Below, in pieces: positions 37,207 through 46,178 of a stretch of 64,000 nucleotides of DNA. This DNA comes from Paenibacillus peoriae. Its GTDB lineage: Bacteria; Bacillota; Bacilli; Paenibacillales; Paenibacillaceae. The notes below the pieces were generated by a model. It worked only from the letters and a program-made list of their open reading frames with translations, had not been told where the DNA came from and searched no databases. How positions within the stretch are numbered: the first letter of the stretch is position 1; each line of letters begins with the position of its first letter. Where the stretch lies: contig NZ_CP092831.1 of NCBI RefSeq assembly GCF_022531965.1, positions 2,799,001 through 2,863,000 of the forward strand, read 5' to 3'. A program made the translations under genes and the position numbers.

Positions 37207-37234
37207 AAAGTCGCCCTTAATGGCGGCTTTTTTC
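37207..37234 (+). terminator. intrinsic terminator
   Basis: AAAGTCGCC / GGCGGCTTT with a six-base loop and a T run. It may end nar operon transcripts. Confidence 0.65.
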
Positions 37235-37403
37235 TATAGTAATGGATTCAGAATGATGGTTTGCGTCCAAGGAGAATTCTTTTATGGAATACATAGACAA
37301 AATTGTATAATAATATATAATTCCCCACTTGCAAGAGGTGATTTCAGTTTCATCATTGATCAAACGACCAAAGTGATGAACTTATAGGTGGGGAGGTTTA
37401 TCA

Positions 37404-37628
37404 GTGCTTCTGAACTATTGCCATGACTATATTATGTTTTTTGATTGGTTAGTTGCAGAAAACTTTACTAAGGAATCTATGATTGATGAGGTAGGATTCA
37501 ATGCTCAGCGCGTACTGATGGAGTACATGAAGATAGCTTTTGCAGACATTAATTGGGTAGAGACGATGGTAGATGATGAAGACGAAGGACTCACCGGAGA
37601 CGAAACGGAGGCTTTAAGTATTCAATAA
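37404..37628 (+). CDS. small acidic hypothetical protein
   Basis: 74 residues from GTG 37404, with an excellent ribosome site GGTGGGGAGG seven bases upstream. N-terminal half: FFDWLVAENFTKESMIDEVG; C-terminal half strongly acidic (VDDEDEGLTGDETEA). Not recognised. It sits between a recombinase fragment and a terminase-like fragment, so it may belong to mobile-element debris. Confidence 0.5.
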   Translation: MLLNYCHDYIMFFDWLVAENFTKESMIDEVGFNAQRVLMEYMKIAFADINWVETMVDDEDEGLTGDETEALSIQ

Positions 37629-38140
37629 ACCGATTCCTGAATATCGTAAGAACCCACATTGTTCTGCCAAGAGATGCTTAAATTCTTTCCTGACGATTGG
37701 CAGGCAAGCACTCTTATGGATTTAGCAAATAATCCTCGTGTTTCAGTCTGTTCAGGTCAGAGTGTAGGAAAACCGGGCTGGAAGCAGCAACGACCCTTTA
37801 TTTTCTGCGGTGGATTTTTGTGTTAATGAAGGGGCAATTTTTTACCCTGCCATCGCATTAACTTACCATTGAGGATGACATGGATAGTGTTTTATTATCA
37901 AATAACAGCCCCCTTACAAAATTTAATATAAAACAAACATTTTGAATTGAGCAATTTTTTTCCTATGGCAAGGGTTGTATGTCCATCCAATCCTACGGGT
38001 GGTCAAAAGGGGCTTATTGAAGGGAGCGAGAAGTGGTGAAGTGGGGCAATAACCTTCTTCGGAGAAAGTAATAGGAGGGCAGTTGTTTTCGAACAAAAAT
38101 TACCGGCCAATGTCGGTAACGAACATTTTTTTTAATTAAA
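37629..38140. other. region with phage-like debris upstream of sucrose PTS gene
   Basis: 512 bases. The first 200 carry a terminase-like remnant; the remainder is AT-rich with a weak stem TTACCG/CGGTAA at ~38100-38119 followed by a T run at ~38126-38133, a possible attenuator or terminator before the PTS gene. Confidence 0.4.
37674..37826 (+). pseudogene. fragment of a phage terminase / P-loop ATPase gene
   Basis: 50 codons from ATG 37674. MLKFFPDDWQASTLMDLANN and PRVSVCSGQSVGK match the N-terminal part of phage terminase-like proteins, where the P-loop reads SGQGVGKTGLEA. After GK the expected TGLEAATTLYFL continues in a different frame, so it is frameshifted as well as truncated. Confidence 0.6.
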
Positions 38141-38156
38141 TTGGAACCGGTTTCAT
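38141..38156. promoter_or_regulatory. LacI-type operator variant upstream of sucrose PTS gene
   Basis: TTGGAACCGGTTTCAT, a near-perfect palindrome resembling the TTGGAAACGTTTCA sites of the fructan locus but with a CCGG centre. It ends 20 bases before the sacP start, inside the leader, where a bound repressor would block transcription. Confidence 0.6.
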
Positions 38157-38176
38157 AATATTAGGAGGAGAGAAAT

Positions 38177-39631
38177 ATGGATTACAAGCAAGTTGCAGCT
38201 GACATCCTGGATGCCCTGGGAGGTAAGGAAAACATAACGGCAGCTGCTCATTGTGCGACGCGATTGCGGCTCGTTCTTGAAGATGAATCTTTGCTTGATC
38301 AAAAAGCGCTTGATCAAATGGACGTTGTTAAAGGGACTTTTTCTATAGCAGGGCAATATCAAATTATCCTTGGAGCCGGGATTGTAAATAACGTGTATGG
38401 CGAGTTCGCCAAACTTACGGGTCTCGGAGAAATGTCCACCGGCGATGTAAAGACGGCAGGAGCAGCTAAAATGAATCCGCTTCAACGACTTGTGAAAGCA
38501 CTTTCCGACATTTTTGTTCCGATCATTCCGGCGATTGTTGCCGGGGGTCTATTAATGGGGATCAACAACGTTCTGACTGCCAGCAATCTGTTTGGTCCCA
38601 GGTCTCTGGTCGAGATGTACCCTGGTATTGCCGATTGGGCAAGCATTATTAATTTATTCGCCAACGCTCCATTTGTTTTCCTTCCCATCCTGATCGGCTT
38701 CTCGGCCACTCGCAAGTTTGGTGGAAATCCTTATTTGGGTGCGGCGCTGGCCATGATTATGGTTCATCCCGATCTGCTTAATGGTTACAGCTACGGCCAG
38801 GCACTTGTAGATGGGACAGTACCCACCTGGCAACTGTTCGGTTTCTCAATCGAAAAGGTTGGCTATCAGGGAACGGTTCTGCCAGTACTGGCCGTATCCT
38901 ATATTTTATCGGTAATCGAGAAAAATTTGCGAAAGGTAATTCCATCTTATCTTGATAATCTGTTGACTCCCTTGCTGTCTGTCCTCGTTACCGGCCTCTT
39001 GACCTTTGCTGTTGTTGGACCGGTCCTTCGCGCCGCGGGCAACGGACTGACAGATGGTCTCTTCTGGCTCTATGATACGACGGGTTTCATTGGAGGAGGT
39101 ATTTTCGGTTTTTTCTATTCTTCGATTGCCATAACGGGAATGCATCACAGTTTCCTCGCTGTGGATACCCAACTATTGTCGGACGTTGCTAAGACGGGCG
39201 GATCCTTCTTGCTTCCGATTGCCTCGATGGCGAATATCGCTCAGGGCGCGGCTACGCTGGCCGTCTTTCTCATCACACGCAACAGCAAGACGAAGAGTAT
39301 CGCCTCAGCTGCCGGCATATCCGCGCTGCTCGGTATTACCGAACCTGCAATGTTCGGAATCAACCTGAAGCTTCGCTACCCGTTCATTGCTGCGATGATC
39401 GGTTCCGGCCTGGCTTCCGCCTATATTGCTTACGCACATGTGCTGTCCATTTCGATGGGACCGGCGGCGCTACCCGGTATTATCGCAATCCGCCCACAGT
39501 CCATCGCTGATTTCTGTATCGGCATGGGCATCAGCTCTCTGGTTACGTTTCTCATCACCCTGCTCTGGGGCAAGCGGAAAAATGCGTCAGCCTCAGGGGA
39601 GACTTCAAACGAAGCAGCGGATCGACCGTAA
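38177..39631 (+). CDS. sacP: PTS sucrose-specific EIIBC component
   Basis: 484-residue sugar phosphotransferase permease. The EIIB domain (1-~80) has the phosphorylated Cys in [12 protein letters not shown] (Cys26); the EIIC domain (~100-470) shows [20 protein letters not shown] and the GITEPAMFG motif. AGGAGGAGAG precedes ATG 38177. The overall pattern is that of the sucrose (SacP/ScrA) group. There is no EIIA domain in the protein, and the EIIA-like frame downstream is decayed, so phosphate would have to come from an EIIA encoded elsewhere. Confidence 0.88.
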   Translation: MDYKQVAADILDALGGKENITAAAHCATRLRLVLEDESLLDQKALDQMDVVKGTFSIAGQYQIILGAGIVNNVYGEFAKLTGLGEMSTGDVKTAGAAKMNPLQRLVKALSDIFVPIIPAIVAGGLLMGINNVLTASNLFGPRSLVEMYPGIADWASIINLFANAPFVFLPILIGFSATRKFGGNPYLGAALAMIMVHPDLLNGYSYGQALVDGTVPTWQLFGFSIEKVGYQGTVLPVLAVSYILSVIEKNLRKVIPSYLDNLLTPLLSVLVTGLLTFAVVGPVLRAAGNGLTDGLFWLYDTTGFIGGGIFGFFYSSIAITGMHHSFLAVDTQLLSDVAKTGGSFLLPIASMANIAQGAATLAVFLITRNSKTKSIASAAGISALLGITEPAMFGINLKLRYPFIAAMIGSGLASAYIAYAHVLSISMGPAALPGIIAIRPQSIADFCIGMGISSLVTFLITLLWGKRKNASASGETSNEAADRP

Positions 39632-39673
39632 GTTTAGGCATGCTTGGAACTATTTTGCAGTAAGGAGGTTGCT

Positions 39674-40810
39674 GTGGAGTGGACGAAAGAAGAGAGATAC
39701 AGAAGATTAGAAGATACCAATCCGGAGGAAATCTCCGGTCTGGCCGCCAGAGTGGTAAGGTGCCCCTGGCGCCAGGGGTATCATATCCAGCCTGAGACAG
39801 GGTTGCTGAACGACCCGAATGGATTTGCTTTTTTTCATGAAGAGTATCATTTGTTCTATCAATGTTTTCCTCTCGGTCCTGTGCATGGTCTCAAATATTG
39901 GTATCATACCAGCTCTCCGGATCTCGTTCACTGGACGAACCGGGGGGTGGCGTTAAAACCGGACCGGGATTTTGACAGTCATGGAGTATACTCGGGCAGT
40001 GCAATCGAACACAATGGGCAATTGTACCTCATGTACACCGGCAATACACGTGATAAGAGTTGGGAGCGAATTCCTTATCAGTGTATGGCTCAAATGGAGA
40101 GAGATGGACGTATACACAAGTTCTCCTCCCCGGTTATAAGCGGACCTCCGTCCGGGTATACCGATCATTGTCGCGACCCCAAAGTATGGAAACAGAAAGA
40201 TTGCTTTTATGCCGTTTGGAGCGCAACGTTCCAATCTTACCGGCTGAGCCATGCTCTATCGCTCCATTGATCTTTACAAATGGGAAGAGGTTGGCGAACT
40301 GCATACCCGTTTGTCCGATTTCGGCTATATGTGGGAATGTCCGGATTATTTTGAATTTGACGGCCAGGGGGTTCTCTGCTTCTGTCCGCAGGGAGCAAAG
40401 CTGAACGACCCTGGTAATATTTACCGTCGGGTTATGTAATCGGTGATCCACTGAATGTGGAGACGGGAAGGGAAAGGTTCGCGGACGGGAAAATTTCAAA
40501 CGATACGCTTAGTCCGGCCGGTTTTGCCGGCTCACGTTACGAGCTGATAATAGAATTCAATAATGTAGACGCCGTCGAATATGGTATTAGACTGAGAACA
40601 GGAGAAGCAGAAGGGACGAATCTGGTATGCAACACCAGGGAATCTAGGCTTATGCTGGATCGAACGCTGTCCGGAAGGCCGATTGCAGAAGAATTTGGTA
40701 CGGTCCGAAGCTGCAAGCTGAATCCTTTGGCTGTCAAGCTGCATTTGTTTATGGATACATCATCTGTAGAAGTGTTCGTAGATGATGGCCGCGAGGTCAA
40801 TAGCCATTAA
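39674..40810 (+). pseudogene. sacA: decayed sucrose-6-phosphate hydrolase (GH32)
   Basis: Remnant of a SacA-type GH32 gene behind sacP, with AAGGAGG before GTG 39674. The first frame holds the nucleophile motif LLNDPNGFAFFHEEYHLFYQ and CRDPKVW. A lost base near 40218 shifts the frame; an in-frame TGA at 40245 and a second shift at ~40428 follow; the acid/base motif WECPDYFEF lies in the second frame. About 120 residues (the WGWMG-type region) are deleted before KISNDTLSPAGF, and the C-terminal beta-sandwich stops at EVFVDDGREVN, where EIIA-like sequence begins in another frame. Not functional. The locus still encodes GH32 activity in the fructan cluster. Confidence 0.85.
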
Positions 40811-41165
40811 GCCCCGGGAAGGTAAAGTCTATGCGCCGTTTGACGGAATAGTAGCGCATGCGTTCGGCCGTAGTAATCACGCGCTGCTGCTGGAGCATGC
40901 TAGCGGTATTCAACTGCTGATTTACGTTGGCATTAATACGGTGTCGTTGAAGGGAAGAGGGTTTACCCTACGAGTTCAGACCGGTGACAAAATCAAGAAA
41001 GGACAGCTGCTGGAATTTGATATTTCCGAAATCGAGCAGGCGGGCTTTCCGGTGATCACACCGGTGTTGGTCCCGGACGACCAGGAAATGGTGAAATCGG
41101 TGGAGACGATGGAAGGCGCTGGGGTGGTAGACGGTGTCCCACTGCTTCGTGTTCACTTAAAATGA
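40782..41165 (+). pseudogene. truncated PTS EIIA(Glc)-like domain lacking the phosphorylatable His
   Basis: 127-codon frame homologous to the EIIA-glucose domain: IAIKPREGKVYAPFDGIVAH, NHALLLEHASGIQLLIYVGI, TGDKIKKGQLLEFDISEIEQ. The first ~45 residues of the domain are missing. The first active-site His is kept (NHALLLEH), but the position of the phosphorylated His (HIGIDTV in the family) is Tyr (YVGINTV). It overlaps the broken sacA end. Most likely non-functional debris. Confidence 0.7.
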
Positions 41166-41269
41166 TGGTGTAGCTTGGATTTATCGGAGAACCGGCAAGC
41201 TGTTACAGCACATTTGCCAGTTGATTTTTGCTTCTCAAAATAATATAACCACGGCGAAGGGGCATAGCG

Positions 41270-41310
41270 AGCAGGGCCTGAAATCTCATGATTTCAGGCC
41301 CTGCTTTCTG
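41270..41310. terminator. bidirectional terminator between sac remnant and alpha-galactosidase
   Basis: Perfect 16-bp stem: arms 41270-41285 and 41290-41305 with loop TCAT, then TTTCTG. It serves both converging transcription units. Confidence 0.85.
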
Positions 41311-41341
41311 TTGGACTTCTAATTTTTTTGCTTTGATACAT

Positions 41342-43537
41342 TCATTGCTCGTCGATCTTACTAAACCGCCAGAACAGGCTGATAAAATCCCCTTTTATTC
41401 TTGGAAGTGTCAAACCGGCGTACATCAGCTCGTCACCTCCGTATATCTTTCCAGTTTCGTGATGGCGGTACAGGTAACGCGAATTCAATCCTTTGCATTT
41501 CAGAATAGGCACCCTTTCACCCGGCTGGCTCAGCACTCGGAAGAAAGCAAGTACAGCTTCGCTCTGGTCATCAGAAACAAAGGCCCAGGCCACCTCGTTG
41601 CCCTCGAACGGACTTAAAATGCGATAAAATTCTCCGAATTGGATAAGGGGGCGAATTGCTTTATATAGCGCAACTTGGGACTTGATCTCTATCTTTTCCT
41701 GCGGCGACATCTTGGTAAGATCGAGTTCGTAGCCAAGGTTTCCCGACATCGCGACATGTCCTCGGGTGTCAAGAGGAGTAACCCGGTTGACTTGATGATT
41801 CGGTACACCCGAAACATGAGCGCCCATAGACACAGCCGGATAGACCATACTGTTGCCGTACTGGATTTTTAGCCGACTGATCGCATCGGTATTGTCGCTT
41901 GTCCACGTTTGCGGCATGTAATAGAGCATGCCGGGATCATAGCGCCCTCCTCCGCTGGAACAGCTCTCGAACAGTACATCCGGAAAGACGGAAGTGAGCT
42001 CGTCCAATACCCTGTACAGACCGAGGATATACCGGTGTCCCGTTTCGCGCTGGCGCTCCGCCGGAAGCAGGGCAGAGCCGATCTCCGTCAAATGGCGGTT
42101 CATGTCCCATTTGACATAAGTAATCGGTGCGGAAGACAGAACATCGGACAGCGCTCCAACAATATAGTCGCATACATCCCGCCGCGACAGATCGAGAACA
42201 AGCTGATTCCGCCCCACCGTGTGGGGACGATCCGTCACATGAAGACACCAGTCGGGATGGCGCCGGTAGAGTTCGCTGTCCGGTGAGACCATCTCCGGTT
42301 CGAACCACAGACCGAACTGCATGCCCATTCCGGTTATCCGCCGGGCCAGATTGTCCAGCCCCTCCGGAAGCTTGCGACGGTCAACGGTCCAGTCGCCCAG
42401 GGAACTCAAATCATTGTCCCGCTTGCCGAACCAACCGTCGTCCAGGACAAAGAGCTCCATACCAAGTTCTTTCCCTTCGCGGGCGATCGCTTCGATCTTG
42501 TCGGCGTTAAAGTCAAAGTAGGTGGCCTCCCAGTTATTAATTAGAATCGGCCGTTCGGCGTCACGAAATTTGCCGCGACTGAGCCGCGTGCGGTAGAGCC
42601 TATTAAAGACGCGGGACATCCCGCCCAAGCCTTGTGCAGAGTATACCATGACGGTCTCGGGCGTTTGAAAGCTTTCTCCGGGAGCCAACTGCCAGGAGAA
42701 GCCAAACGGATTGATGCCGATCGACAACCGAGTAGTCCGGTACTGCTGAACCTCGGCCTGGGCTATGAAGTTTCCGCTGTAAACGAGATTGAGCGCGTAT
42801 ACCTCGCCATTGTCTTCATCAGCGCCAGGACGAAGCAGGGCCAGAAACGGATTCTGCTGGGGACTGCTGGCACCTCGCCGGCTTTCCGCATTCTGGATGC
42901 CGGGCATAAGGGGTCTCCGCGCAATATTTCGCTCATTGGTATGCGTACCGTAGAAGGTCAACATGTCATACTCGTCATCTCTGAAATCGATACTGGCGCT
43001 GAGCGCGCGAAGAAGGACCAGATTGTCGGAGCCGGTATGGTCGAAACGAACCGACCGAGCGATGGCGTCGTATTTGTTAAAGACAGTATAAATTAAGGTA
43101 GCACGCAGACCGGTCAGTGCATCTTCAAGCACAAGCTCCAGCGTATCCGCTTCGTCCTCCCTCTCGATGTAAGTGGCAGGAAGACCTGGAAGCTTTGGCT
43201 TGCCGGCGAATATCCGATGAGTCTGGTAACGGAAATCACAGATTTCAGATCCATTAGACTGGCCGACCTGATAGGCGGGTATGCCAAAATCGCCGTTCCC
43301 GTAACCCGGATACTCCTGCGGAAGGTTGTCCAAGGAGAACCTTCGGTCAGCAGGGTCAGGATTCGGCGAAAAGCCCCGATCGATAAAATCAAAAGGTACA
43401 GAATCCTGGTAGATGGCGATTCGTCGTCCCCAGTATAAATGCCCAAGGTAGCCGTCGCGAACAATCTGAATGCAGTAGCTGGAACCGGGGGTTTGCAGGT
43501 GAAATACCATGCGTTTCTCATCGTAATGAATGCCCAT
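41342..43537 (-). CDS. alpha-galactosidase, GH36
   Basis: 731-residue intracellular alpha-galactosidase. The frame extends to 43738, but AAAGGAGC upstream and the family length place the start at ATG 43537 (MGIHYDEKRMVFHLQ). Catalytic residues: nucleophile Asp478 in YVKWDMNRH and acid/base Asp548 in SDNTDAISR, the same positions I recall for the Geobacillus AgaA enzyme. Other GH36 blocks: EGKELGMELFVLDDGWFGKR, FGLWFEPEMVSPDSELYRRH. It releases galactose from melibiose and raffinose-family sugars, leaving sucrose in the latter case, which fits the neighbouring sucrose genes. It is divergent from an AraC regulator. Confidence 0.93.
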   Translation of the reverse strand: MGIHYDEKRMVFHLQTPGSSYCIQIVRDGYLGHLYWGRRIAIYQDSVPFDFIDRGFSPNPDPADRRFSLDNLPQEYPGYGNGDFGIPAYQVGQSNGSEICDFRYQTHRIFAGKPKLPGLPATYIEREDEADTLELVLEDALTGLRATLIYTVFNKYDAIARSVRFDHTGSDNLVLLRALSASIDFRDDEYDMLTFYGTHTNERNIARRPLMPGIQNAESRRGASSPQQNPFLALLRPGADEDNGEVYALNLVYSGNFIAQAEVQQYRTTRLSIGINPFGFSWQLAPGESFQTPETVMVYSAQGLGGMSRVFNRLYRTRLSRGKFRDAERPILINNWEATYFDFNADKIEAIAREGKELGMELFVLDDGWFGKRDNDLSSLGDWTVDRRKLPEGLDNLARRITGMGMQFGLWFEPEMVSPDSELYRRHPDWCLHVTDRPHTVGRNQLVLDLSRRDVCDYIVGALSDVLSSAPITYVKWDMNRHLTEIGSALLPAERQRETGHRYILGLYRVLDELTSVFPDVLFESCSSGGGRYDPGMLYYMPQTWTSDNTDAISRLKIQYGNSMVYPAVSMGAHVSGVPNHQVNRVTPLDTRGHVAMSGNLGYELDLTKMSPQEKIEIKSQVALYKAIRPLIQFGEFYRILSPFEGNEVAWAFVSDDQSEAVLAFFRVLSQPGERVPILKCKGLNSRYLYRHHETGKIYGGDELMYAGLTLPRIKGDFISLFWRFSKIDEQ

Positions 43538-43684
43538 AAGTGAAATCGTGCTCCTTTTAGTGTTATAATTTAGTAAGCGTATGAAATAACTGATTATAGA
43601 AAATTCGTCTTCATCATTAGCGTAAAGGTGCAGAAGAACCGAAACAAGAGTAACTTTATAAATTGAGGAGGGTGAAATATTGCT

Positions 43685-44578
43685 GTGAATCATGGGGAGG
43701 GAAACGGGAAAGAGAAGCAGTCCTCGATATCTTTTCACTTTATAACACCTATGCCCTATATCTTGTTAAAAGGTGCTGGATATGAGCTGATTACTTCGCA
43801 TGATTATATCTGGGATGGACGGAACCGTACCGGAGACCATTGTGTGCTTCAATATACATTGAATGGTCGCGGTGAGATTGAAACGGGGGGGAGGAGACAT
43901 TCCCTCGAGCCGGGGGATGCTTTTCTGGCTGATGTTCCGGGCGACCATATCTACCGTCTCCCCTCTGATTCTCCCAGATGGGAAGTGCTTTACTTCGAAC
44001 TGTCACACTTGGCGCTGCATCTCCTCCAGGAATGGCTGGACATAAGCGGCTACATTTTCCGGATTGAGCCGGGGACCGATTTGGAGCATCTCCTGTGGGT
44101 GACTTATCGGGAAGCTATTGAGAACAGCTACCGCGATATGTATCAGTGCTCACGGGCTGCTTATTCACTGGCCATGTCACTGGCGAGTCATCTTGTCACT
44201 CTTGCCAGCAGCGTCCCATTGCCTCCGATTGTAGAACGCTGTAAGACCTTCATTGACAGTAATCTGCATCGGAGCATTGGCCTTCAGGACATGGCGGAGG
44301 TCTCCGGATGTTCTAAATTTCATCTCACCCGTGAGTTTGAGCGCAAGCTTGGCCTCTCTCCCGGCCGCTATTTAACTCGTATGAGGTTGGAAAGAGCGGC
44401 TGCTCTTCTGCTGGAGCCCGCAAATCTGACATTGGAGCAGGTGGCGGAACAGTCCGGTTTCTCGAATGCGAATTATTTCGGCAAAGTGTTCCGAAAGTAT
44501 ACAGGAATGGCTCCAGGCGAATTCCGCATGGAGGGCGATTTGTATCAAATTCGGCGGTTGATCCGGAGTGATCAATGA
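43685..44578 (+). CDS. AraC-family regulator next to alpha-galactosidase
   Basis: 297 residues: an N-terminal cupin sugar-sensing domain (LQYTLNGRGEIETGGRRHSL, EPGDAFLADVPGDHIYRLP) and a C-terminal AraC double helix-turn-helix (GLQDMAEVSGCSKFHLTREF, LEQVAEQSGFSNANYFGKVF, KYTGMAPGEFR). The start is GTG 43685 with GGAGGGTGA ten bases upstream. Divergent from the GH36 gene across 147 bases, so it is the probable activator of alpha-galactoside use. The intergenic region contains a minus-strand TATAAT at 43593-43598 without a good -35 box, consistent with activator dependence. Confidence 0.88.
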   Translation: MNHGEGNGKEKQSSISFHFITPMPYILLKGAGYELITSHDYIWDGRNRTGDHCVLQYTLNGRGEIETGGRRHSLEPGDAFLADVPGDHIYRLPSDSPRWEVLYFELSHLALHLLQEWLDISGYIFRIEPGTDLEHLLWVTYREAIENSYRDMYQCSRAAYSLAMSLASHLVTLASSVPLPPIVERCKTFIDSNLHRSIGLQDMAEVSGCSKFHLTREFERKLGLSPGRYLTRMRLERAAALLLEPANLTLEQVAEQSGFSNANYFGKVFRKYTGMAPGEFRMEGDLYQIRRLIRSDQ

Positions 44579-44599
44579 AAATAGGGTCTTGAAGATAGT

Positions 44600-44634
44600 A
44601 ACAGGTTGCCGAAAATTTCGGCAGCCTTGTTTTA
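44600..44634 (+). terminator. terminator after AraC gene
   Basis: AACAGGTTGCCGAAA pairs with TTTCGGCAGCCTTGTT (one bulge), followed by TTT. Confidence 0.75.
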
Positions 44635-44842
44635 AAGCGGCTTAAAAGAAAAAAGAAGGGTCACGCAAACACTACGTTAATGATTAGGGGGTCGATTGAC
44701 TCAATAGTATCAATGACAAAAAGATCCCCGTCCCGCCGGAATGGAGTTGGTACTCCTCAGCGGTTCGATTGAATCAGGTGACACAAATTCATATGCGGAG
44801 TAGGTAATGAAAAAAGTCAGAAAAAAAGCGCTTCAAAGATTA

Positions 44843-44871
44843 TTGAAACGTTTCCAACTTCGTGCTATTAT
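44843..44871 (+). promoter_or_regulatory. promoter with overlapping LacI-type operator (autoregulation)
   Basis: TTGAAACGTTTCCAA (44843-44857) is the reverse complement of the TTGGAAACGTTTCAA sites found downstream. Its first six bases, TTGAAA, can serve as a -35 box, with TATTAT at 44866-44871 after 17 bases. A repressor bound here would cover the -35 region of its own gene. Confidence 0.65.
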
Positions 44872-44900
44872 AATTCCCATAAGAGATATGGGGGGGTTAA

Positions 44901-45869
44901 ATGCCAAGTATTAGAGATGTAGCTAAGATAGCTGGTGTTGCTGTGGGAACGGTGTCCCGCGTTATTAATAACTCGGGCTCTGTAAAACCAGATACACGAA
45001 GGAAAGTGGAGAAAGCTATACAAGAACTGAATTATTTTCCTAATGAAGTCGCTCGAAATTTTAAAATGAGGAAATCCAAGATGGTAGCCTTGCTGCTTCC
45101 AAGTATCTGGCATCCTTTTTTTTCTGAACTGGCTTATTACATTGAGGATGAGTTAGATCGGGAAGGCTTTAAGCTCATGTTATGTAATAGCGGCGGCAAG
45201 CCAGAAAAGGAACTGTATTACCTGGATATGCTACGTCAAAACAAAGTGGCTGGTATTGTCGGCATTACTTACAATGATATAGAAAATAGCGTAAGCAATG
45301 ACATTCCGATTCTAAGTATTGACAGACATTTCAACAAAAAAATCACTTGTGTGACCTCAGATAATTATGAGGGAGGCCGTCTAGCTTTGAGGGAACTTGT
45401 TAAGGCAGGGGCCCAAAAACCGGCCTTTATAGGAAGTGTAACTTCAATTTTTAGTGAAACCATGAATCGAAGAAAAGGTTTCATTGATGAGGCGAAAAAA
45501 TTGGGTGTAGACCATGTTGTATACGAGAAACCAGATCCTATTGTGGACGACGAAGCCTATTTTGGCGAATTTCTATCTAAGCATCGGGATGTGGATGGCA
45601 TTTTCGCTATTACCGATATGTTTGCCGCCAAATATATAGAAAGAGCAGGTAGGCAGGGTATTCGAGTTCCAGAAGATGTAAAGGTCATCGGTTATGACGG
45701 CATTCAGGATCATCGTTATTTTCATCCGATATTGTCTACAATTAGGCAGCCAGTGGAGGAGATGGCACGTCTGACAATCAGACTACTGTATCAAAAGATG
45801 GATGGTATAACTTTAGATCAGCAAGTGTATCGTCTCCCCGTTATCTTCAGGCAAGGCGAAACGACATGA
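44901..45869 (+). CDS. LacI-family repressor of the fructan locus
   Basis: 322-residue LacI/GalR regulator. The N-terminal HTH and hinge read IRDVAKIAGVAVGTVSRVIN and RKVEKAIQELNYFPNEVAR; the periplasmic-binding-like effector domain follows (MVALLLPSIWHPFFSELAYY, KVIGYDGIQDHRYFHPILST). It is the first gene before the transporter operon. At least four near-identical palindromes TTGGAAACGTTTCA occur in this locus only, in front of this gene, the permease operon (two) and the secreted fructan enzyme, so it is very probably their regulator. The effector is likely a fructose-containing sugar (inference). Confidence 0.9.
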   Translation: MPSIRDVAKIAGVAVGTVSRVINNSGSVKPDTRRKVEKAIQELNYFPNEVARNFKMRKSKMVALLLPSIWHPFFSELAYYIEDELDREGFKLMLCNSGGKPEKELYYLDMLRQNKVAGIVGITYNDIENSVSNDIPILSIDRHFNKKITCVTSDNYEGGRLALRELVKAGAQKPAFIGSVTSIFSETMNRRKGFIDEAKKLGVDHVVYEKPDPIVDDEAYFGEFLSKHRDVDGIFAITDMFAAKYIERAGRQGIRVPEDVKVIGYDGIQDHRYFHPILSTIRQPVEEMARLTIRLLYQKMDGITLDQQVYRLPVIFRQGETT

Positions 45870-45947
45870 GTTTTATTGTATAAATATCAGCTCATTCAGT
45901 TGGATCTCAGTCTGGATCTGCAAACTCGCCTTTTTTTTTATAATAAA

Positions 45948-45961
45948 TTGGAAACGTTTCA
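45948..45961. promoter_or_regulatory. LacI-type operator 1 of the permease operon
   Basis: TTGGAAACGTTTCA, with the perfect palindromic core GAAACGTTTC. It is followed immediately by TTTGACA, a possible -35 element. Confidence 0.65.
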
Positions 45962-46128
45962 TTTGACAATCAGACTACTCTGTTAAAAGATCCAAGGAAT
46001 AAGTTTGGATCAGCAAATGTATCGTCTCCTGCTATCTTAGGCAAGGTTGTTTTTGACTTTGGAAAAACTTTAGCTCATTCGGTGGATTTATGGTATGGAT
46101 CACCGGCTGACGTTTTTCTTTTAATAAA

Positions 46129-46143
46129 TTGGAAACGTTTCAA
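46129..46143. promoter_or_regulatory. LacI-type operator 2 of the permease operon
   Basis: TTGGAAACGTTTCAA, 36 bases upstream of the chosen permease start and in its leader. It is identical in its first 14 bases to operator 1, which is 181 bases upstream. Confidence 0.65.
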
Positions 46144-46178
46144 AAATGAAAATATTCTTTTACAAGAAAGGGAGTGTA

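Larger units (their letters stand above)
36942..37403. other. recombinase debris and terminator downstream of nar operon
   Basis: 462 bases containing a XerS-like fragment, a terminator hairpin and, before 37404, an AT-rich stretch with TATAAT. The 79-codon frame at 37148-37387 crosses the terminator and is not believed. Confidence 0.5.
44579..44900. other. intergenic region before the fructan-locus repressor
   Basis: 322 bases: a terminator for the AraC gene at its left end and an autoregulatory promoter/operator at its right end. Nothing is recognised between. Confidence 0.6.
45771..46143 (+). repeat. tandem duplication of repressor 3' end, spacer and operator
   Basis: Copy 1 (45771-45961) includes the last ~33 codons of the LacI gene, a T-rich spacer and an operator. 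Copy 2 (45963-46143) repeats this in order with divergence: GACAATCAGACTACT, then TGTATCGTCTCC, TTAGCTCATTC and TTGGAAACGTTTCA recur at matching distances. The coding part of copy 2 is full of stops. The result is two operators before the permease gene. Confidence 0.8.

Noticed and set aside
37148..37387. 79-codon + strand frame
   Set aside because: It reads through a terminator hairpin and has no ribosome site or recognisable sequence.
43538..43738. N-terminal extension of the alpha-galactosidase frame
   Set aside because: It would overlap the divergent AraC gene and promoters; the 731-residue form puts catalytic Asp at 478 and 548, as in the family.
45948..46143. Interpretation of the TTGGAAACGTTTCA sites as CcpA cre sites
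   Set aside because: They lack the 14-base spacing of the cre consensus and cluster at one locus with a LacI paralogue, which fits a local repressor better; some CcpA binding is not excluded.
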